Assembly (NCBI GenBank): GCA_937930635.1
Contig: CALHCF010000014.1
Location: 1-37,563, forward strand
DNA length: 37,563 nt
Source of the DNA: an uncultured Rhizobiaceae group bacterium
Lineage (GTDB): Bacteria; Pseudomonadota; Alphaproteobacteria; Rhizobiales; Rhizobiaceae
Direction of reading: 5' to 3'
Shown: positions 16,101-24,605 of the stretch, one piece after another
Numbering within the stretch: position 1 is the first letter of the stretch
Layout of the letters: each line of letters starts with the position of its first letter
Notes under the pieces: model-generated
The model's input: only the letters and a program-made list of their open reading frames with translations
Database searches by the model: none
Told to the model about the DNA's origin: nothing
Made by a program: the position numbers and the translations under genes

Positions 16101-17177
16101 ATGGCTAAGATTACGCTTTCGGACCTGCGGCACAGTTACTTCACCAAGCCCAAGACACCTGATGACTGGGCGTTAAAGCAGCTTGATATTGAATGGGAAG
16201 ATGGCGGTGCCTATGCGCTGCTTGGCCCATCAGGGTGCGGCAAAAGCACATTGCTCAACATCATCTCCGGCTTGCTGGTCCCCAGTCACGGACGCGTCTT
16301 ATTCAATGAACTGGATGTAACACACGCCAGCACCGCCGACCGGAAGATCGCGCAGGTTTTCCAGTTCCCGGTGGTCTACGATTCCATGACGGTGTTCGAC
16401 AATCTGGCTTTTCCCTTGCGTAACCGTGGCGTGGCCGAAGACGAAGTAACAAAGCGCGTTCATGAGGTGGCGGAGATGACCGATCTCACCGCCATGTTAA
16501 AAAACCGGGCGTCGGGTCTTACAGCTGACGGCAAACAGAAGATCTCGCTCGGTCGCGGGTTGGTACGCACGGATGTCAATGCAATCCTGTTCGATGAACC
16601 GCTGACGGTCATCGATCCGCATCTGAAATTCCTGCTGCGCGCCAAGCTGAAGGAATTGCATCAGCGGGTAAACAACACGATGATTTACGTGACCCATGAT
16701 CAGACTGAGGCCCTCACCTTCGCTGATCAGGTGGTGGTGATGAATGTCGGTGAAGTGGTGCAGATTGGAACGCCGGTGGAGCTTTTTGAAGAGCCACAAC
16801 ATACTTTCGTTGGCCATTTTATTGGCTCGCCCGGCATGAATGTGGTGCCCTGTACCATTGAGTCAGGTTCGGCAATTTTTGGTGGTCGCAAGATCAAAAC
16901 TGCCAACAAGGTCACCGCAACAACGGTAAAGACCGAGTTGGGCGTTCGCCCGGAGTTTGTAAGTTTTGCGAAGACCGGGGTCGCGGCACGTGTGGTCAAG
17001 GTTGCCGATGCCGGGCGTTTCAACATTGTCGAAACGAACTGCCAGGGGCACCGTGTCTATCTGTTGTCGGCCAAAGGAGAACCCATTCCTTCCGGCGCAG
17101 CAAAACTGGCTTTCGACCCGGAAAATACACGCATTTATCTTGACGGATGGCTTGGTGGACGGAGAGTTGGATCATGA
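16101..17177 (+). CDS. glpT: Glycerol ABC transporter ATP-binding protein GlpT
   Basis: This 358-residue MalK-like ATPase has a canonical Walker A (GPSGCGKS, 42-49), Walker B AILFDEPLTVID (from 161) and the switch histidine His199 (YVTHDQTEA). Its signature is degenerate: ASGLTADGKQ at 137-146 replaces the usual LSGGQ. The C-terminal part is the TOBE-like domain of sugar importers (LGVRPEFVSF). With GlpS it should form a heterodimer with one complete ATP site, made of its own Walker motifs and His plus the LSGGQ of GlpS. It overlaps glpP by 4 bases (ATGA). Confidence 0.9.
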   Translation: MAKITLSDLRHSYFTKPKTPDDWALKQLDIEWEDGGAYALLGPSGCGKSTLLNIISGLLVPSHGRVLFNELDVTHASTADRKIAQVFQFPVVYDSMTVFDNLAFPLRNRGVAEDEVTKRVHEVAEMTDLTAMLKNRASGLTADGKQKISLGRGLVRTDVNAILFDEPLTVIDPHLKFLLRAKLKELHQRVNNTMIYVTHDQTEALTFADQVVVMNVGEVVQIGTPVELFEEPQHTFVGHFIGSPGMNVVPCTIESGSAIFGGRKIKTANKVTATTVKTELGVRPEFVSFAKTGVAARVVKVADAGRFNIVETNCQGHRVYLLSAKGEPIPSGAAKLAFDPENTRIYLDGWLGGRRVGS

Positions 17178-18037
17178 ACAAGCCTGTTAATCAGAAAGCC
17201 TGGTTCTTTGTTCTGCCCGTGCTGTTGCTTGTTGCCTTTAACGCAATCGTGCCTCTCATGACGGTTGTGAATTACTCGGTGCAGGAGACGTTTGGAAATA
17301 ACGAGTTCTTCTGGTCCGGTGTGATCTGGTTTGAAGAACTGATGCGCAATCCGCGCTTCCACGATTCCCTTGGGCGACAGTTCACCTTCACTCTGACCAT
17401 TCTGGCAATCGAAATTCCACTGGGAGTGATTATTGCACTGGCTATGCCACGCAAAGGTATCTGGGTGTCAGTCTGTCTTGTGCTCATGGCCCTGCCCTTG
17501 CTGATCCCATGGAATGTCGTTGGTGCAATGTGGAATATCTTCGCCCTGCCGGAGATTGGCTTGCTTGGGAAAACGCTGAACACACTGGGCTTTGACTATA
17601 ATTATACCCGACAGACCGGCGCGGCGTGGTTTACGCTGATCACGATGGATGTATGGCACTGGACCTCGCTGGTTGTGCTTCTGTCTTATGCCGGACTGGT
17701 TTCCATTCCCGACGCCTATTATCAGGCGGCGCGCATTGATGGTGCCAGTCCCTGGGCAATCTTTCGCTACATTCAATTGCCCAAGATGAAACGGGTGCTT
17801 ACCATCGCGATCCTGCTGCGCTTCATGGATTCCTTCAACATCTACACCGAGCCACTGGTCTTGACCGGCGGTGGGCCGGGCAATTCCACCACACTTCTAT
17901 CCATCGACCTGGCAAAAAAAGCGTTGGGGGAATTCGACCTTGGCCCGGCGGCAGCCATGTCGTTGATCTATTTCCTCGTCATCCTGCTGACCAGCTGGAT
18001 ATTCTATACCCTGATGATGCGTAACGAGGAGCAATGA
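17174..18037 (+). CDS. glpP: Glycerol ABC transporter permease GlpP
   Basis: This 287-residue MalF-type permease has about six membrane segments (WFFVLPVLLLVAFNAIVPLMTVV at the start, LLTSWIFYTLMM at the end). It has the EAA loop EAA-like motif YYQAARIDGASPWAIFRYIQLPKMK, which contacts the ATPases, followed by TEPLVLTGGGPGNSTT, typical of this family. The ATG overlaps the glpT stop as ATGA and has CGGAGAG upstream, so translation is coupled. It pairs with GlpQ. Confidence 0.92.
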   Translation: MNKPVNQKAWFFVLPVLLLVAFNAIVPLMTVVNYSVQETFGNNEFFWSGVIWFEELMRNPRFHDSLGRQFTFTLTILAIEIPLGVIIALAMPRKGIWVSVCLVLMALPLLIPWNVVGAMWNIFALPEIGLLGKTLNTLGFDYNYTRQTGAAWFTLITMDVWHWTSLVVLLSYAGLVSIPDAYYQAARIDGASPWAIFRYIQLPKMKRVLTIAILLRFMDSFNIYTEPLVLTGGGPGNSTTLLSIDLAKKALGEFDLGPAAAMSLIYFLVILLTSWIFYTLMMRNEEQ

Positions 18038-18038
18038 G

Positions 18039-18839
18039 ATGAAGCGTTACGCCTGGCTGATCCCGACCATTTACATCATATTTCTGATGCTGCCGATTTA
18101 TTGGCTGGTGACAATGTCATTCAAGACAACCAACGAAATCCTCGGCTCCTTCACGCTCTTCCCACAGCGTTTCACTCTGGATAATTACCGCACCATCTTT
18201 ACCGATCCGACCTGGTACTGGGGCTATATCAACTCCATCATCTATGTTTCGCTGAACACGGTGATCTCCGTTGCGGCGGCCCTGCCAGCCGCTTATGCAT
18301 TTTCGCGCTACCGCTTTTTGGGCGACAAGCATTTGTTCTTCTGGTTGCTGACCAACCGCATGGCCCCGGCAGCTGTCTTTGCCCTGCCCTTTTTCCAGCT
18401 ATATTCAGCCATCGAATTATTTGACACCCATATCGCCGTCGCGCTGGCGCATACCCTTTTCAATATTCCTCTTGCAGTATGGATTCTTGAAGGGTTCATG
18501 TCCGGTGTACCCAGACAGCTTGACGAAACGGCCTATGTGGACGGCTATTCATTCCCCGCATTCTTCACAAAGATCTTCATCCCCACCATTGGCGCAGGTA
18601 TCGGCGTTGCCGCCTTTTTCTGCTTCATGTTCTCCTGGGTCGAACTTCTCCTCGCCAAAACGCTGACCGCCGTTTACGCCAAGCCGATCGCGGCCACCAT
18701 GACAAAAACCGCATCGACTTCCGGCTACGAGCTGGGCCTGCTTGCCGCAGCCGGCACATTGACCATTATCCCAGGCGCCATCGTCATCTGGTTTGTACGC
18801 AACTACATCGCCAAGGGCTTTGCCCTTGGGCGGGTTTAA
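18039..18839 (+). CDS. glpQ: Glycerol ABC transporter permease GlpQ
   Basis: This 266-residue MalG-type permease has about six membrane segments. The EAA loop reads LDETAYVDGYSFPAFFTKIFIPTIG, and the N-terminus has the usual MLPIYWLVTMSFKTTNEI stretch. AFSRYRFLGDKHLFFWLLTNRMAPAA-type sequence is typical of sugar permeases of this class. The name must not be confused with the glycerophosphodiesterase also called GlpQ. The ATG is one base after the glpP stop, with GAGGAG upstream. Confidence 0.92.
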   Translation: MKRYAWLIPTIYIIFLMLPIYWLVTMSFKTTNEILGSFTLFPQRFTLDNYRTIFTDPTWYWGYINSIIYVSLNTVISVAAALPAAYAFSRYRFLGDKHLFFWLLTNRMAPAAVFALPFFQLYSAIELFDTHIAVALAHTLFNIPLAVWILEGFMSGVPRQLDETAYVDGYSFPAFFTKIFIPTIGAGIGVAAFFCFMFSWVELLLAKTLTAVYAKPIAATMTKTASTSGYELGLLAAAGTLTIIPGAIVIWFVRNYIAKGFALGRV

Positions 18840-18851
18840 GGGAGCGCGCCG

Positions 18852-19169
18852 ATGGATTTCCTTTTTGACGCACAATGGTGGACCCAGCCCCTTGGCACAT
18901 GGATGGCCTGGACAAGAGCGACAGCAGCCTTTTTCATCTTCATCGCAGCCGCCATCACGACGATGGGACTTGTTGAACGGGCTTATCCAGGCGGTTCACC
19001 AAGGCGCGGGATTTTTGCTATCGACACAACACGGGGCGACCGCCTCTTCATCACCCTTCTGGGCAGTGCCTTTATATTCCTCGGCTGGCTGTTCTTTTTT
19101 GGAACACCGCTCTGGTGGCCGCTGGTTATCTGCCTGATCTGGGGAGCGTTCGTCTTTCTCTTTGTATGA
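18852..19169 (+). CDS. glpU: DUF2160 small membrane protein GlpU
   Basis: This 105-residue protein has three hydrophobic segments (ATAAFFIFIAAAITTMGLV, LFITLLGSAFIFLGWLFFF, WWPLVICLIWGAFVFLFV). It has the DUF2160 pattern with RATAAFF near the start and GDRLFITLLG, LWWPL further on. In rhizobial glycerol operons a protein of this kind accompanies the transporter as GlpU; its role is not known. GGAG lies before the ATG, 12 bases after glpQ. It is the last gene of the operon. Confidence 0.88.
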   Translation: MDFLFDAQWWTQPLGTWMAWTRATAAFFIFIAAAITTMGLVERAYPGGSPRRGIFAIDTTRGDRLFITLLGSAFIFLGWLFFFGTPLWWPLVICLIWGAFVFLFV

Positions 19170-19188
19170 ATGGTCGAACTCACCATTC
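19168..19188. terminator. Weak hairpin between convergent glpU and aguB
   Basis: GAATGGT and ACCATTC (19168-19174, 19182-19188) form a 7-bp stem with a 7-base loop that overlaps the glpU stop. It has only TT after it on the plus strand. It may act in both directions. Confidence 0.35.
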
Positions 19189-19204
19189 TTAAGCGCAACA
19201 ATGC

Positions 19205-20083
19205 CTATTCGCGCACAACACCATCCAGAGTTGCCAGTGTCGAATACAAGTCCGGGCGACGGTCCCGGAACAAACCCCAAAAACTGCGGCTCTCCGCAAT
19301 GGCATCAAAATCAAAGTGATGAACCAGAACGGCTTCTGTGCTGTTGTCTGCCTCAGCAACAAGGGCTCCGGTCTCATCAGTAATGAACGATGATCCGTAA
19401 AATGTGAGTTCTGTCCCGGCTTTTCCCGGTTCGGTCCCAATGCGATTGGATGTAACGAGAGGAATGAGGTTTGCCCCGGCATGTCCTTGCATGACCCGTC
19501 GCCAATGGGCTGACGAATCCATCGACGGATCAAGAAGTTCCGAGCCAATGGCTGTGGGGTACAACAAAACCTCAGCACCCATGAGCGCCATGCTTCTGGC
19601 ACATTCGGGAAACCATTGATCCCAGCATATACCGACGCCAATTTTCCCAAAGGCAGTGTCCCAAACTTTAAATCCTGTGTTACCGGGAGAGAAATAATAT
19701 TTCTCCTGATAGCCTGAACCATGAGGAATATGGCTTTTGCGATAGGTGCCCAGAACCGCACCATCTGCATCAATGACGGCAATCGAGTTGAAAAACACAT
19801 TATGTGCTTTTTCAAAAAAACTGATGGGCAAGACGACACCAAGTTCACGAGCCAAAGCCTGGAAGTGTTCAATCGTTGGATGACCCTCCACCGGTTTTGC
19901 CAGACGAAAAACCGCCGGGTCTTCATCCTGGCAAAAGTAATTTCCATCGAAAAGTTCCTGTAGAAGAATGACATTCCCGCCGCACGCCGCGGCTTCCCGA
20001 ACCAGGCGTTCCGCATTCGCTATATTGGAATCGTAAGCACCTGTGCTCGCCATCTGAATAGCTGCAAGACCGACATTGCGCAT
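19205..20083 (-). CDS. aguB: N-carbamoylputrescine amidase
   Basis: This 292-residue nitrilase-superfamily enzyme hydrolyses N-carbamoylputrescine to putrescine, CO2 and ammonia. The catalytic triad is visible: Glu43 (LQELFDGNYF), Lys116 (YRKSHIPHG) and Cys153 (GICWDQWFPE). The blocks SGYQEKYYFSPGNTGFKVWDT and the EPGKAGTELTFYGSSFI stretch are typical of AguB rather than of other nitrilases. The ATG at 20083 has GGGA 9 bases upstream. A GTG 15 codons earlier would extend it but adds non-family sequence. The agmatine deiminase AguA, its pathway partner, is not in the window. Confidence 0.92.
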   Translation of the reverse strand: MRNVGLAAIQMASTGAYDSNIANAERLVREAAACGGNVILLQELFDGNYFCQDEDPAVFRLAKPVEGHPTIEHFQALARELGVVLPISFFEKAHNVFFNSIAVIDADGAVLGTYRKSHIPHGSGYQEKYYFSPGNTGFKVWDTAFGKIGVGICWDQWFPECARSMALMGAEVLLYPTAIGSELLDPSMDSSAHWRRVMQGHAGANLIPLVTSNRIGTEPGKAGTELTFYGSSFITDETGALVAEADNSTEAVLVHHFDFDAIAESRSFWGLFRDRRPDLYSTLATLDGVVRE

Positions 20084-20201
20084 GACACCAAATCCCGGAA
20101 AAATTCTGGATCGATCAATGTCGACCACCCTTCAACAGCAAACTTGTAGAGATATTGTTCAGACAGCGAAAGCGTCACAACAATAGTGCTGCATCGCAGG
20201 A

Positions 20202-21086
20202 TCAGTAGAAGGAATTTCGGTTCCTGGGTGGCTTCGATGGTTTTCGCACCACTGCATGAAGTTGAAAAACGTCACGCAAGGCAAACTTTCTGCGAGGCTT
20301 GGGGATGATATAGTTATACACCCTTAGCCCGGAATTCGGTTGCAGTGCGCGGCTGACAATATCATCGGGAACGATGGCATACCGCCCGCTAGTATATCGG
20401 GTGGGCAATTCCAGCTCCGGAAAGACCTCTGCGATTACCTCCATGCAAGTCAGGCGTGATGTGTTTCTCAGATCAAAATTATAATCGAACGGCTTGCCCA
20501 AATTCGACAGCAGAGCTTTGTAGATTTCTCTTGGTGGGCGGCTTTGAGCATCAGACAGCCTCAATACGACCAGTTCATCGGTGTTGATGATCTGATCGAC
20601 CTTCGACAGCCTCACTTCGTCACCCGCCGACTCAAAAACAGTTGCCCCTGAGCGGATTTTTTCAAGGTCAGAATTGGAAAGGCCGTCTTCAAGTACACCA
20701 CTGCCTGACACCTCGTCCGGACTGCCCAGCCAGATCATCGCGTGTGTGAAATGGCTGGGTATGGCCAGTCGTGTCAGCGCGGGGCGAGACCGAATAAGCA
20801 GAATGTCAAACGGCCTGAGGTTTCGTTTAAGGTAGGCTGGCAAACCACGGGAGAATCTCAGTTTGCCATATTTGGCGGCCAAATTGCGCACGATTGGCGA
20901 AAATGCAGCGCCGAAGGTTTCAGTGGTGGCAAGTCTTATGTCTTTGTGACCATTTTGAATTCTGATCGGCGCATCCTGTTCGTTGTAAAAACGGGGCGTT
21001 CCAAGGCAACCGGCAAGCAACAACAAACAAGCAAACCAGATGGGAAGCTTTTGACGGCAAGTCAGACGACCGGTTGCACTTCTCAC
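20202..21086 (-). CDS. YiiX/YaeF-like permuted NlpC/P60 family lipoprotein
   Basis: The 294-residue product starts with a lipoprotein signal (PIWFACLLLLAGC, lipid Cys27). It has the marks of the permuted papain-like YaeF/YiiX group (C92): a conserved SHFTHAMIWLG (His112 or His115) precedes the nucleophile Cys214 in YNFDLRNTSRLTCMEVIAEVF, the reverse of the order in NlpC/P60. It is probably an amidase or thioesterase on an envelope substrate, which cannot be named. There is no ATG: GTG at 21086 has GAGGTG 8 bases upstream, while TTG codons at 21092 and 21089 are alternatives. It lies in the same direction as the DUF1330 gene, about 30 bases upstream, and aguB. Confidence 0.72.
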   Translation of the reverse strand: MRSATGRLTCRQKLPIWFACLLLLAGCLGTPRFYNEQDAPIRIQNGHKDIRLATTETFGAAFSPIVRNLAAKYGKLRFSRGLPAYLKRNLRPFDILLIRSRPALTRLAIPSHFTHAMIWLGSPDEVSGSGVLEDGLSNSDLEKIRSGATVFESAGDEVRLSKVDQIINTDELVVLRLSDAQSRPPREIYKALLSNLGKPFDYNFDLRNTSRLTCMEVIAEVFPELELPTRYTSGRYAIVPDDIVSRALQPNSGLRVYNYIIPKPRRKFALRDVFQLHAVVRKPSKPPRNRNSFY

Positions 21087-21118
21087 CAACAAGCCACCTC
21101 ACCTTCCGTATGTGTTAT

Positions 21119-21544
21119 CTATGCAAACCCTTTGCCTGCGTCCCGAGGTTTCATCCGCACCAGGCGGGACGTCTTCACTGCGGCCTGACGATGATAAACA
21201 ACGGCCTGATAATCAGGGTCATAGACCATATCAAGAAACGCCTGCCCGGTGGGGTAACGCGCAACGAATGCAATATCCCACCGTTCCTCAGACGGACCAA
21301 TGAGCATGAATTGCGGTTCGGCAGACCAGATAATTTCCCCGCCGACTTTTCGAAATATCGGCCCACTCTCTTGCCCATAAGCGGCATAGGCCTGAGCACC
21401 CGTTGCCTCCCGCCCGTCCTGGTACAACGCGACATCGCGCAAGGATATCAGGTTGAGCATATCGACCGGATGGTCCATCGGCAGCTTTTTCAACTGCGCG
21501 AACGTTTCACGCGTTGGATCGAGATAATCATCTACCGTCGCCAA
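21119..21544 (-). CDS. DUF1330 domain protein
   Basis: This 141-residue protein has the DUF1330 ferredoxin-like pattern: HPVDMLNLISLRD near residue 25, AYAAYGQESGPIFRKVGGEIIW, LIGPSEERWDIAFVARYP and AFLDMVYDPDYQAVVYHR. The function of the family is unknown. The start is a TTG at 21544 with a strong GGGAGG 8 bases upstream; a later Met (residue 23) would cut into the conserved start. It appears to lead a short leftward operon with the YiiX-like and aguB genes. Confidence 0.85.
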   Translation of the reverse strand: MATVDDYLDPTRETFAQLKKLPMDHPVDMLNLISLRDVALYQDGREATGAQAYAAYGQESGPIFRKVGGEIIWSAEPQFMLIGPSEERWDIAFVARYPTGQAFLDMVYDPDYQAVVYHRQAAVKTSRLVRMKPRDAGKGFA

Positions 21545-21590
21545 TTCAGGAACCTCCCGCCACTCTCATGCATTCAAAAGCCAGCGTGGC

Positions 21591-21622
21591 AAAAAAAAGG
21601 CCCGTGGGAAAGACCACGGGCC
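21591..21622 (-). terminator. Strong intrinsic terminator of the secreted-protein gene
   Basis: On the minus strand GGCCCGTGG and CCACGGGCC form a 9-bp stem with a 6-base loop followed by eight T. It lies 55 bases after the stop of the gene at 21677-22129 and insulates the DUF1330 operon. Confidence 0.9.
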
Positions 21623-21676
21623 AATCAAGCCGCAACTCCGGGAGGAAGAGTGCGCTTGGGATATGAAAAAGCCTCA

Positions 21677-22129
21677 TCAGCATTGATGCGAGTAGGTAAA
21701 TACCAGCGTATCGTTAGCCCAGCGGCCCGTAGGCTGGCATTTCTTATAGATCTGCCGTTGCCCTTTTACGGTTACTTTCGTCTGGCTGGAAGAAACCGGG
21801 CCCTCGACACTGTATTCAAGTGGAGTGCCGGGGCAAAATTTGGAAAAACGGCGAGCAGTTCCAGAATACCAGTCACCACTCTTGTTGCCATTAAATAACA
21901 GGGTCCCCCGGCGTACACCGGCCCGTTGCAACACCGCTTTGGGATTCCAGTACCGAAATTCACGATAATTACCGGATGCCGACAATTGCATGATTGAACC
22001 ATTGTGATTCCAGCAACTTGCCGCATCCGCCGTATTGATGACAGTCAGCATGCCAAGAGCTGTTCCAACAACCGCAGCGGCCATAACGGTAAATGGCCCC
22101 CTGATTATTCTACCCAGTGCCGGGAACAT
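21677..22129 (-). CDS. Small secreted protein of unknown function
   Basis: This 150-residue protein has a signal peptide (residues 1 to about 36, ending TADA or TADAA before SCW). The mature part has four cysteines (CWNHNGS, FCPG, KKCQ and the final HQC), probably two disulfides, and a beta-rich look: FRYWNPKAVLQRAGVRRGTL, RFSKFCPGTPLEY, KVTVKGQRQIYKKC. I recall similar rhizobial hypothetical proteins but no known function. GGAGAG precedes the ATG at 5 bases. It has its own strong terminator, so it is a single-gene unit downstream of the lpdA cluster. Confidence 0.78.
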   Translation of the reverse strand: MFPALGRIIRGPFTVMAAAVVGTALGMLTVINTADAASCWNHNGSIMQLSASGNYREFRYWNPKAVLQRAGVRRGTLLFNGNKSGDWYSGTARRFSKFCPGTPLEYSVEGPVSSSQTKVTVKGQRQIYKKCQPTGRWANDTLVFTYSHQC

Positions 22130-22239
22130 TGATTCTCTCCTGATTCAATCATTCGTATTCGTCTTGATTCATTCAACATGAATGACTGCAAAACTTCTGT
22201 GCTGAAACGCACAAGAAAACAGACAGGTGAGAATAAATA

Positions 22240-23679
22240 TCAGGAATGCAAAACACGCTTCTGTGAGTCCAGAACGCTCTCATGCATCATTTCCGACAGT
22301 GTTGGATGCGGGAACACCGCATCAATCAGTTCCTGTTCCGTTGTCTCAAGGTTCATCGCCACCACAAAACCCTGGATCAACTCAGTCACTTCAGCACCCA
22401 CGAGATGGGCACCAAGCAATTGCCCCGTTTCTTCATCAAAAATGGTCTTGATCAGCCCTTCCGGCTCTCCCAATGCGATAGCTTTCCCGTTTCCTGCAAA
22501 GGGAAAGCGTCCAACCTTGACTTTCTTTCCTGCAGATTTGGCGTCACGCTCGGTCATGCCGACGCTTGCAACCTGTGGGTTACAATAGGTGCAGCCAGGA
22601 ATTTTTGCCTTGTCCATTACGTGAGGATGCTGGCCTGCAATCTTTTCAACGCAGATCACCCCTTCATGCTCGGCCTTGTGAGCCAGCATAGGGGCGCCAG
22701 CAACATCGCCAATCGCGTAAATGCCGCCAACACCGGTCGCGCCATAGGCATCGACCTCTATGACACCACGTTCCATCTTCACACCAAGCTCTTCAAGACC
22801 CAGATTTTCCGTGTTGCCAATAACACCAACCGCAGAAATCAGTTTTTCAGCGGAAATCTTTTCAACCTTGCCATCCTTGGTTTCTATGTGGGCGGTGATG
22901 CCGTTTTTTTGTTTTTCAACTTTCGCAACCTTGGCTTCCAGAAGAATTTTCATGCCCTGCTTTTCGAAACGCTTTTGCGCATGAGTGGCGATCTCGGTAT
23001 CCTCCACCGGCATGACCTGTCCCATCAGTTCGACCACCGTCACTTCGGCACCCATGGTCCGGTAGAACGAGGCAAATTCGATGCCAATAGCGCCGGACCC
23101 CATAACGACAACTGACTTCGGCATGGTTTTGGGCACCATCGCTTCGAAATAGGACCAGATAAGCTCGCCGTCCGGCTCCATGCCGGGAAGTGCCCGTGGA
23201 CGGGCACCTGTCGCGACAATGATATGCTTTGCAGAATAGGTTCCCTCAGCCAGTGTACCTTTGGGCAGAGGGTGTTGAGGTTGACGAACCTGGTTGGTTG
23301 GTGTGGTGACGACAACCTCTCCCGGTTTCGATATCTTTGCCTCTCCCCAGATCACATCCACCTTGTTCTTCTTGAGCAAGAACCCAACACCACCATTCAA
23401 CTGACCCGAAATACCGCGTGACCGTTTGACGATTTTTTCAATATCGTAGGAGAAGTCCTTCGCGGACAGGCCAAAACTGTCAGCATGTCCAAAATGATCG
23501 TAGATTTCCGCCGAACGCAGCAACGCCTTGGTGGGAATACACCCCCAGTTGAGACAAATACCGCCCAGATGTTCGCGCTCAATGACCGCAGTTTTCAACC
23601 CAAGTTGGGCCGCGCGGATGGCCGCAACATATCCGCCGGGGCCGGAACCAATGATGAGTACGTCATAGGAAGTCGTCAT
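22240..23679 (-). CDS. lpdA: Dihydrolipoyl dehydrogenase (E3)
   Basis: This 479-residue flavoenzyme reoxidises dihydrolipoamide with NAD+ for the pyruvate dehydrogenase complex. It has the FAD motif GSGPGGYVAA at the start, the redox disulfide Cys42-Cys47 (GGICLNWGCIPTK), the NAD motif GSGAIGIEFASFYRTMG and the C-terminal His-Glu pair (HPTLSEMMHE). It follows the GNAT gene by 12 bases and ends the pdh cluster; lipA, often next in this order, is not present. Confidence 0.96.
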   Translation of the reverse strand: MTTSYDVLIIGSGPGGYVAAIRAAQLGLKTAVIEREHLGGICLNWGCIPTKALLRSAEIYDHFGHADSFGLSAKDFSYDIEKIVKRSRGISGQLNGGVGFLLKKNKVDVIWGEAKISKPGEVVVTTPTNQVRQPQHPLPKGTLAEGTYSAKHIIVATGARPRALPGMEPDGELIWSYFEAMVPKTMPKSVVVMGSGAIGIEFASFYRTMGAEVTVVELMGQVMPVEDTEIATHAQKRFEKQGMKILLEAKVAKVEKQKNGITAHIETKDGKVEKISAEKLISAVGVIGNTENLGLEELGVKMERGVIEVDAYGATGVGGIYAIGDVAGAPMLAHKAEHEGVICVEKIAGQHPHVMDKAKIPGCTYCNPQVASVGMTERDAKSAGKKVKVGRFPFAGNGKAIALGEPEGLIKTIFDEETGQLLGAHLVGAEVTELIQGFVVAMNLETTEQELIDAVFPHPTLSEMMHESVLDSQKRVLHS

Positions 23680-23691
23680 AGGTTGTGCTTT

Positions 23692-24285
23692 CTATTTGAT
23701 GGGGGCTGAAAGAAGCAGCCAGTTTTTCGTTTCACTGGCAGAACCGAAGGTGATGTAGGGGCGGCTGTCACGTCTTTCAAAGCCGCGCGAATGATATAGC
23801 GCAAGTGCCGCTGTGTTTGCGTCTTCGACCACAAGACTTACGCGTTGGGCATCAACGGCCCGTCCACGTGCAAGGCAGTCATCCAGCAGAACGCCACCAA
23901 CCCCCTGCCCCCGAACTTGCGAATAAACTGCCAGACTATCGACAAACCAGTCACCAACGGCACAGTTAAACAGATCAAATATCGGCACGAATGGAGGTGG
24001 GTTGCGTTTTTCCTCTTCCGGGTCTGCATCTGGCATCAGATAACTGTTTGCACTCCCGGCAATATCTCCGTCACACGTCGCAATAATCGAGTTGGACCAT
24101 CCAAACAACGCCTTGTCATCGGCCATGCGGCTTCGGCCCCAATCATAGGCATCGGTAGCTTTGCCCATTTCGACTGCCTTTTGCCAAAACCACTGCGATA
24201 TTCCGTGCCCGGCAATATTCTCCAGAATGGCAAGATCGGCCGCGTCGTTACGGCGAGCGGGCCGCAATTCTATATTGCTGCTCAT
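23692..24285 (-). CDS. GNAT family N-acetyltransferase
   Basis: This 197-residue protein has the GNAT fold, with the acetyl-CoA loop QVRGQGVGGVLLDDC after the strand GDWFVDSLAVYS, then VVEDANTAALALYHSRGFERRDSRPYI. The acceptor is unknown. The ATG at 24285 and the GTG just before it are both possible. It lies between pdhC and lpdA, 12 bases before lpdA, so both likely share a promoter in the 24289-24344 gap. Confidence 0.88.
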   Translation of the reverse strand: MSSNIELRPARRNDAADLAILENIAGHGISQWFWQKAVEMGKATDAYDWGRSRMADDKALFGWSNSIIATCDGDIAGSANSYLMPDADPEEEKRNPPPFVPIFDLFNCAVGDWFVDSLAVYSQVRGQGVGGVLLDDCLARGRAVDAQRVSLVVEDANTAALALYHSRGFERRDSRPYITFGSASETKNWLLLSAPIK

Positions 24286-24353
24286 CACCTCTTGTCCTGC
24301 CCGTCACAAGGCGCGATAGAGAGAGGATCAAGTCTGTTGTATCGGTGCGGTTT

Positions 24354-24605
24354 ATGCAGTTCTTTCAATCTTTCCATTCGCTTGGTTATTCAGCCATCAA
24401 TCTGGTGATCGTCTTCTCGATTGCAGTTGCCATCCTTTATCGCGTCCTGGGCCTTCAGAAGCGAGGTTTGCATCTCAAGCTGCTCTACCTTCTGGTTATG
24501 CTGGTGCCTTTTGTCTTTGCCACCAACTTCCTTGCCGATCAGAACCGCATTCTAAATGATTCTATTCGTGAAGAAGGCGGCCTCAAAAGAACCAACAAGC
24601 GCTAA
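24354..24605 (+). CDS. Small two-span membrane protein, hypothetical
   Basis: The 83-residue product has two hydrophobic spans ([20 protein letters not shown] and [18 protein letters not shown]), then a charged tail [20 protein letters not shown] three codons earlier (24345) is an alternative start; neither has a clear Shine-Dalgarno. It lies on the strand opposite to the pdh cluster. Its stop overlaps the pdhC stop by 4 bases, tail to tail. Regular hydrophobic pattern and positive tail favour a real gene. Confidence 0.5.
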   Translation: MQFFQSFHSLGYSAINLVIVFSIAVAILYRVLGLQKRGLHLKLLYLLVMLVPFVFATNFLADQNRILNDSIREEGGLKRTNKR

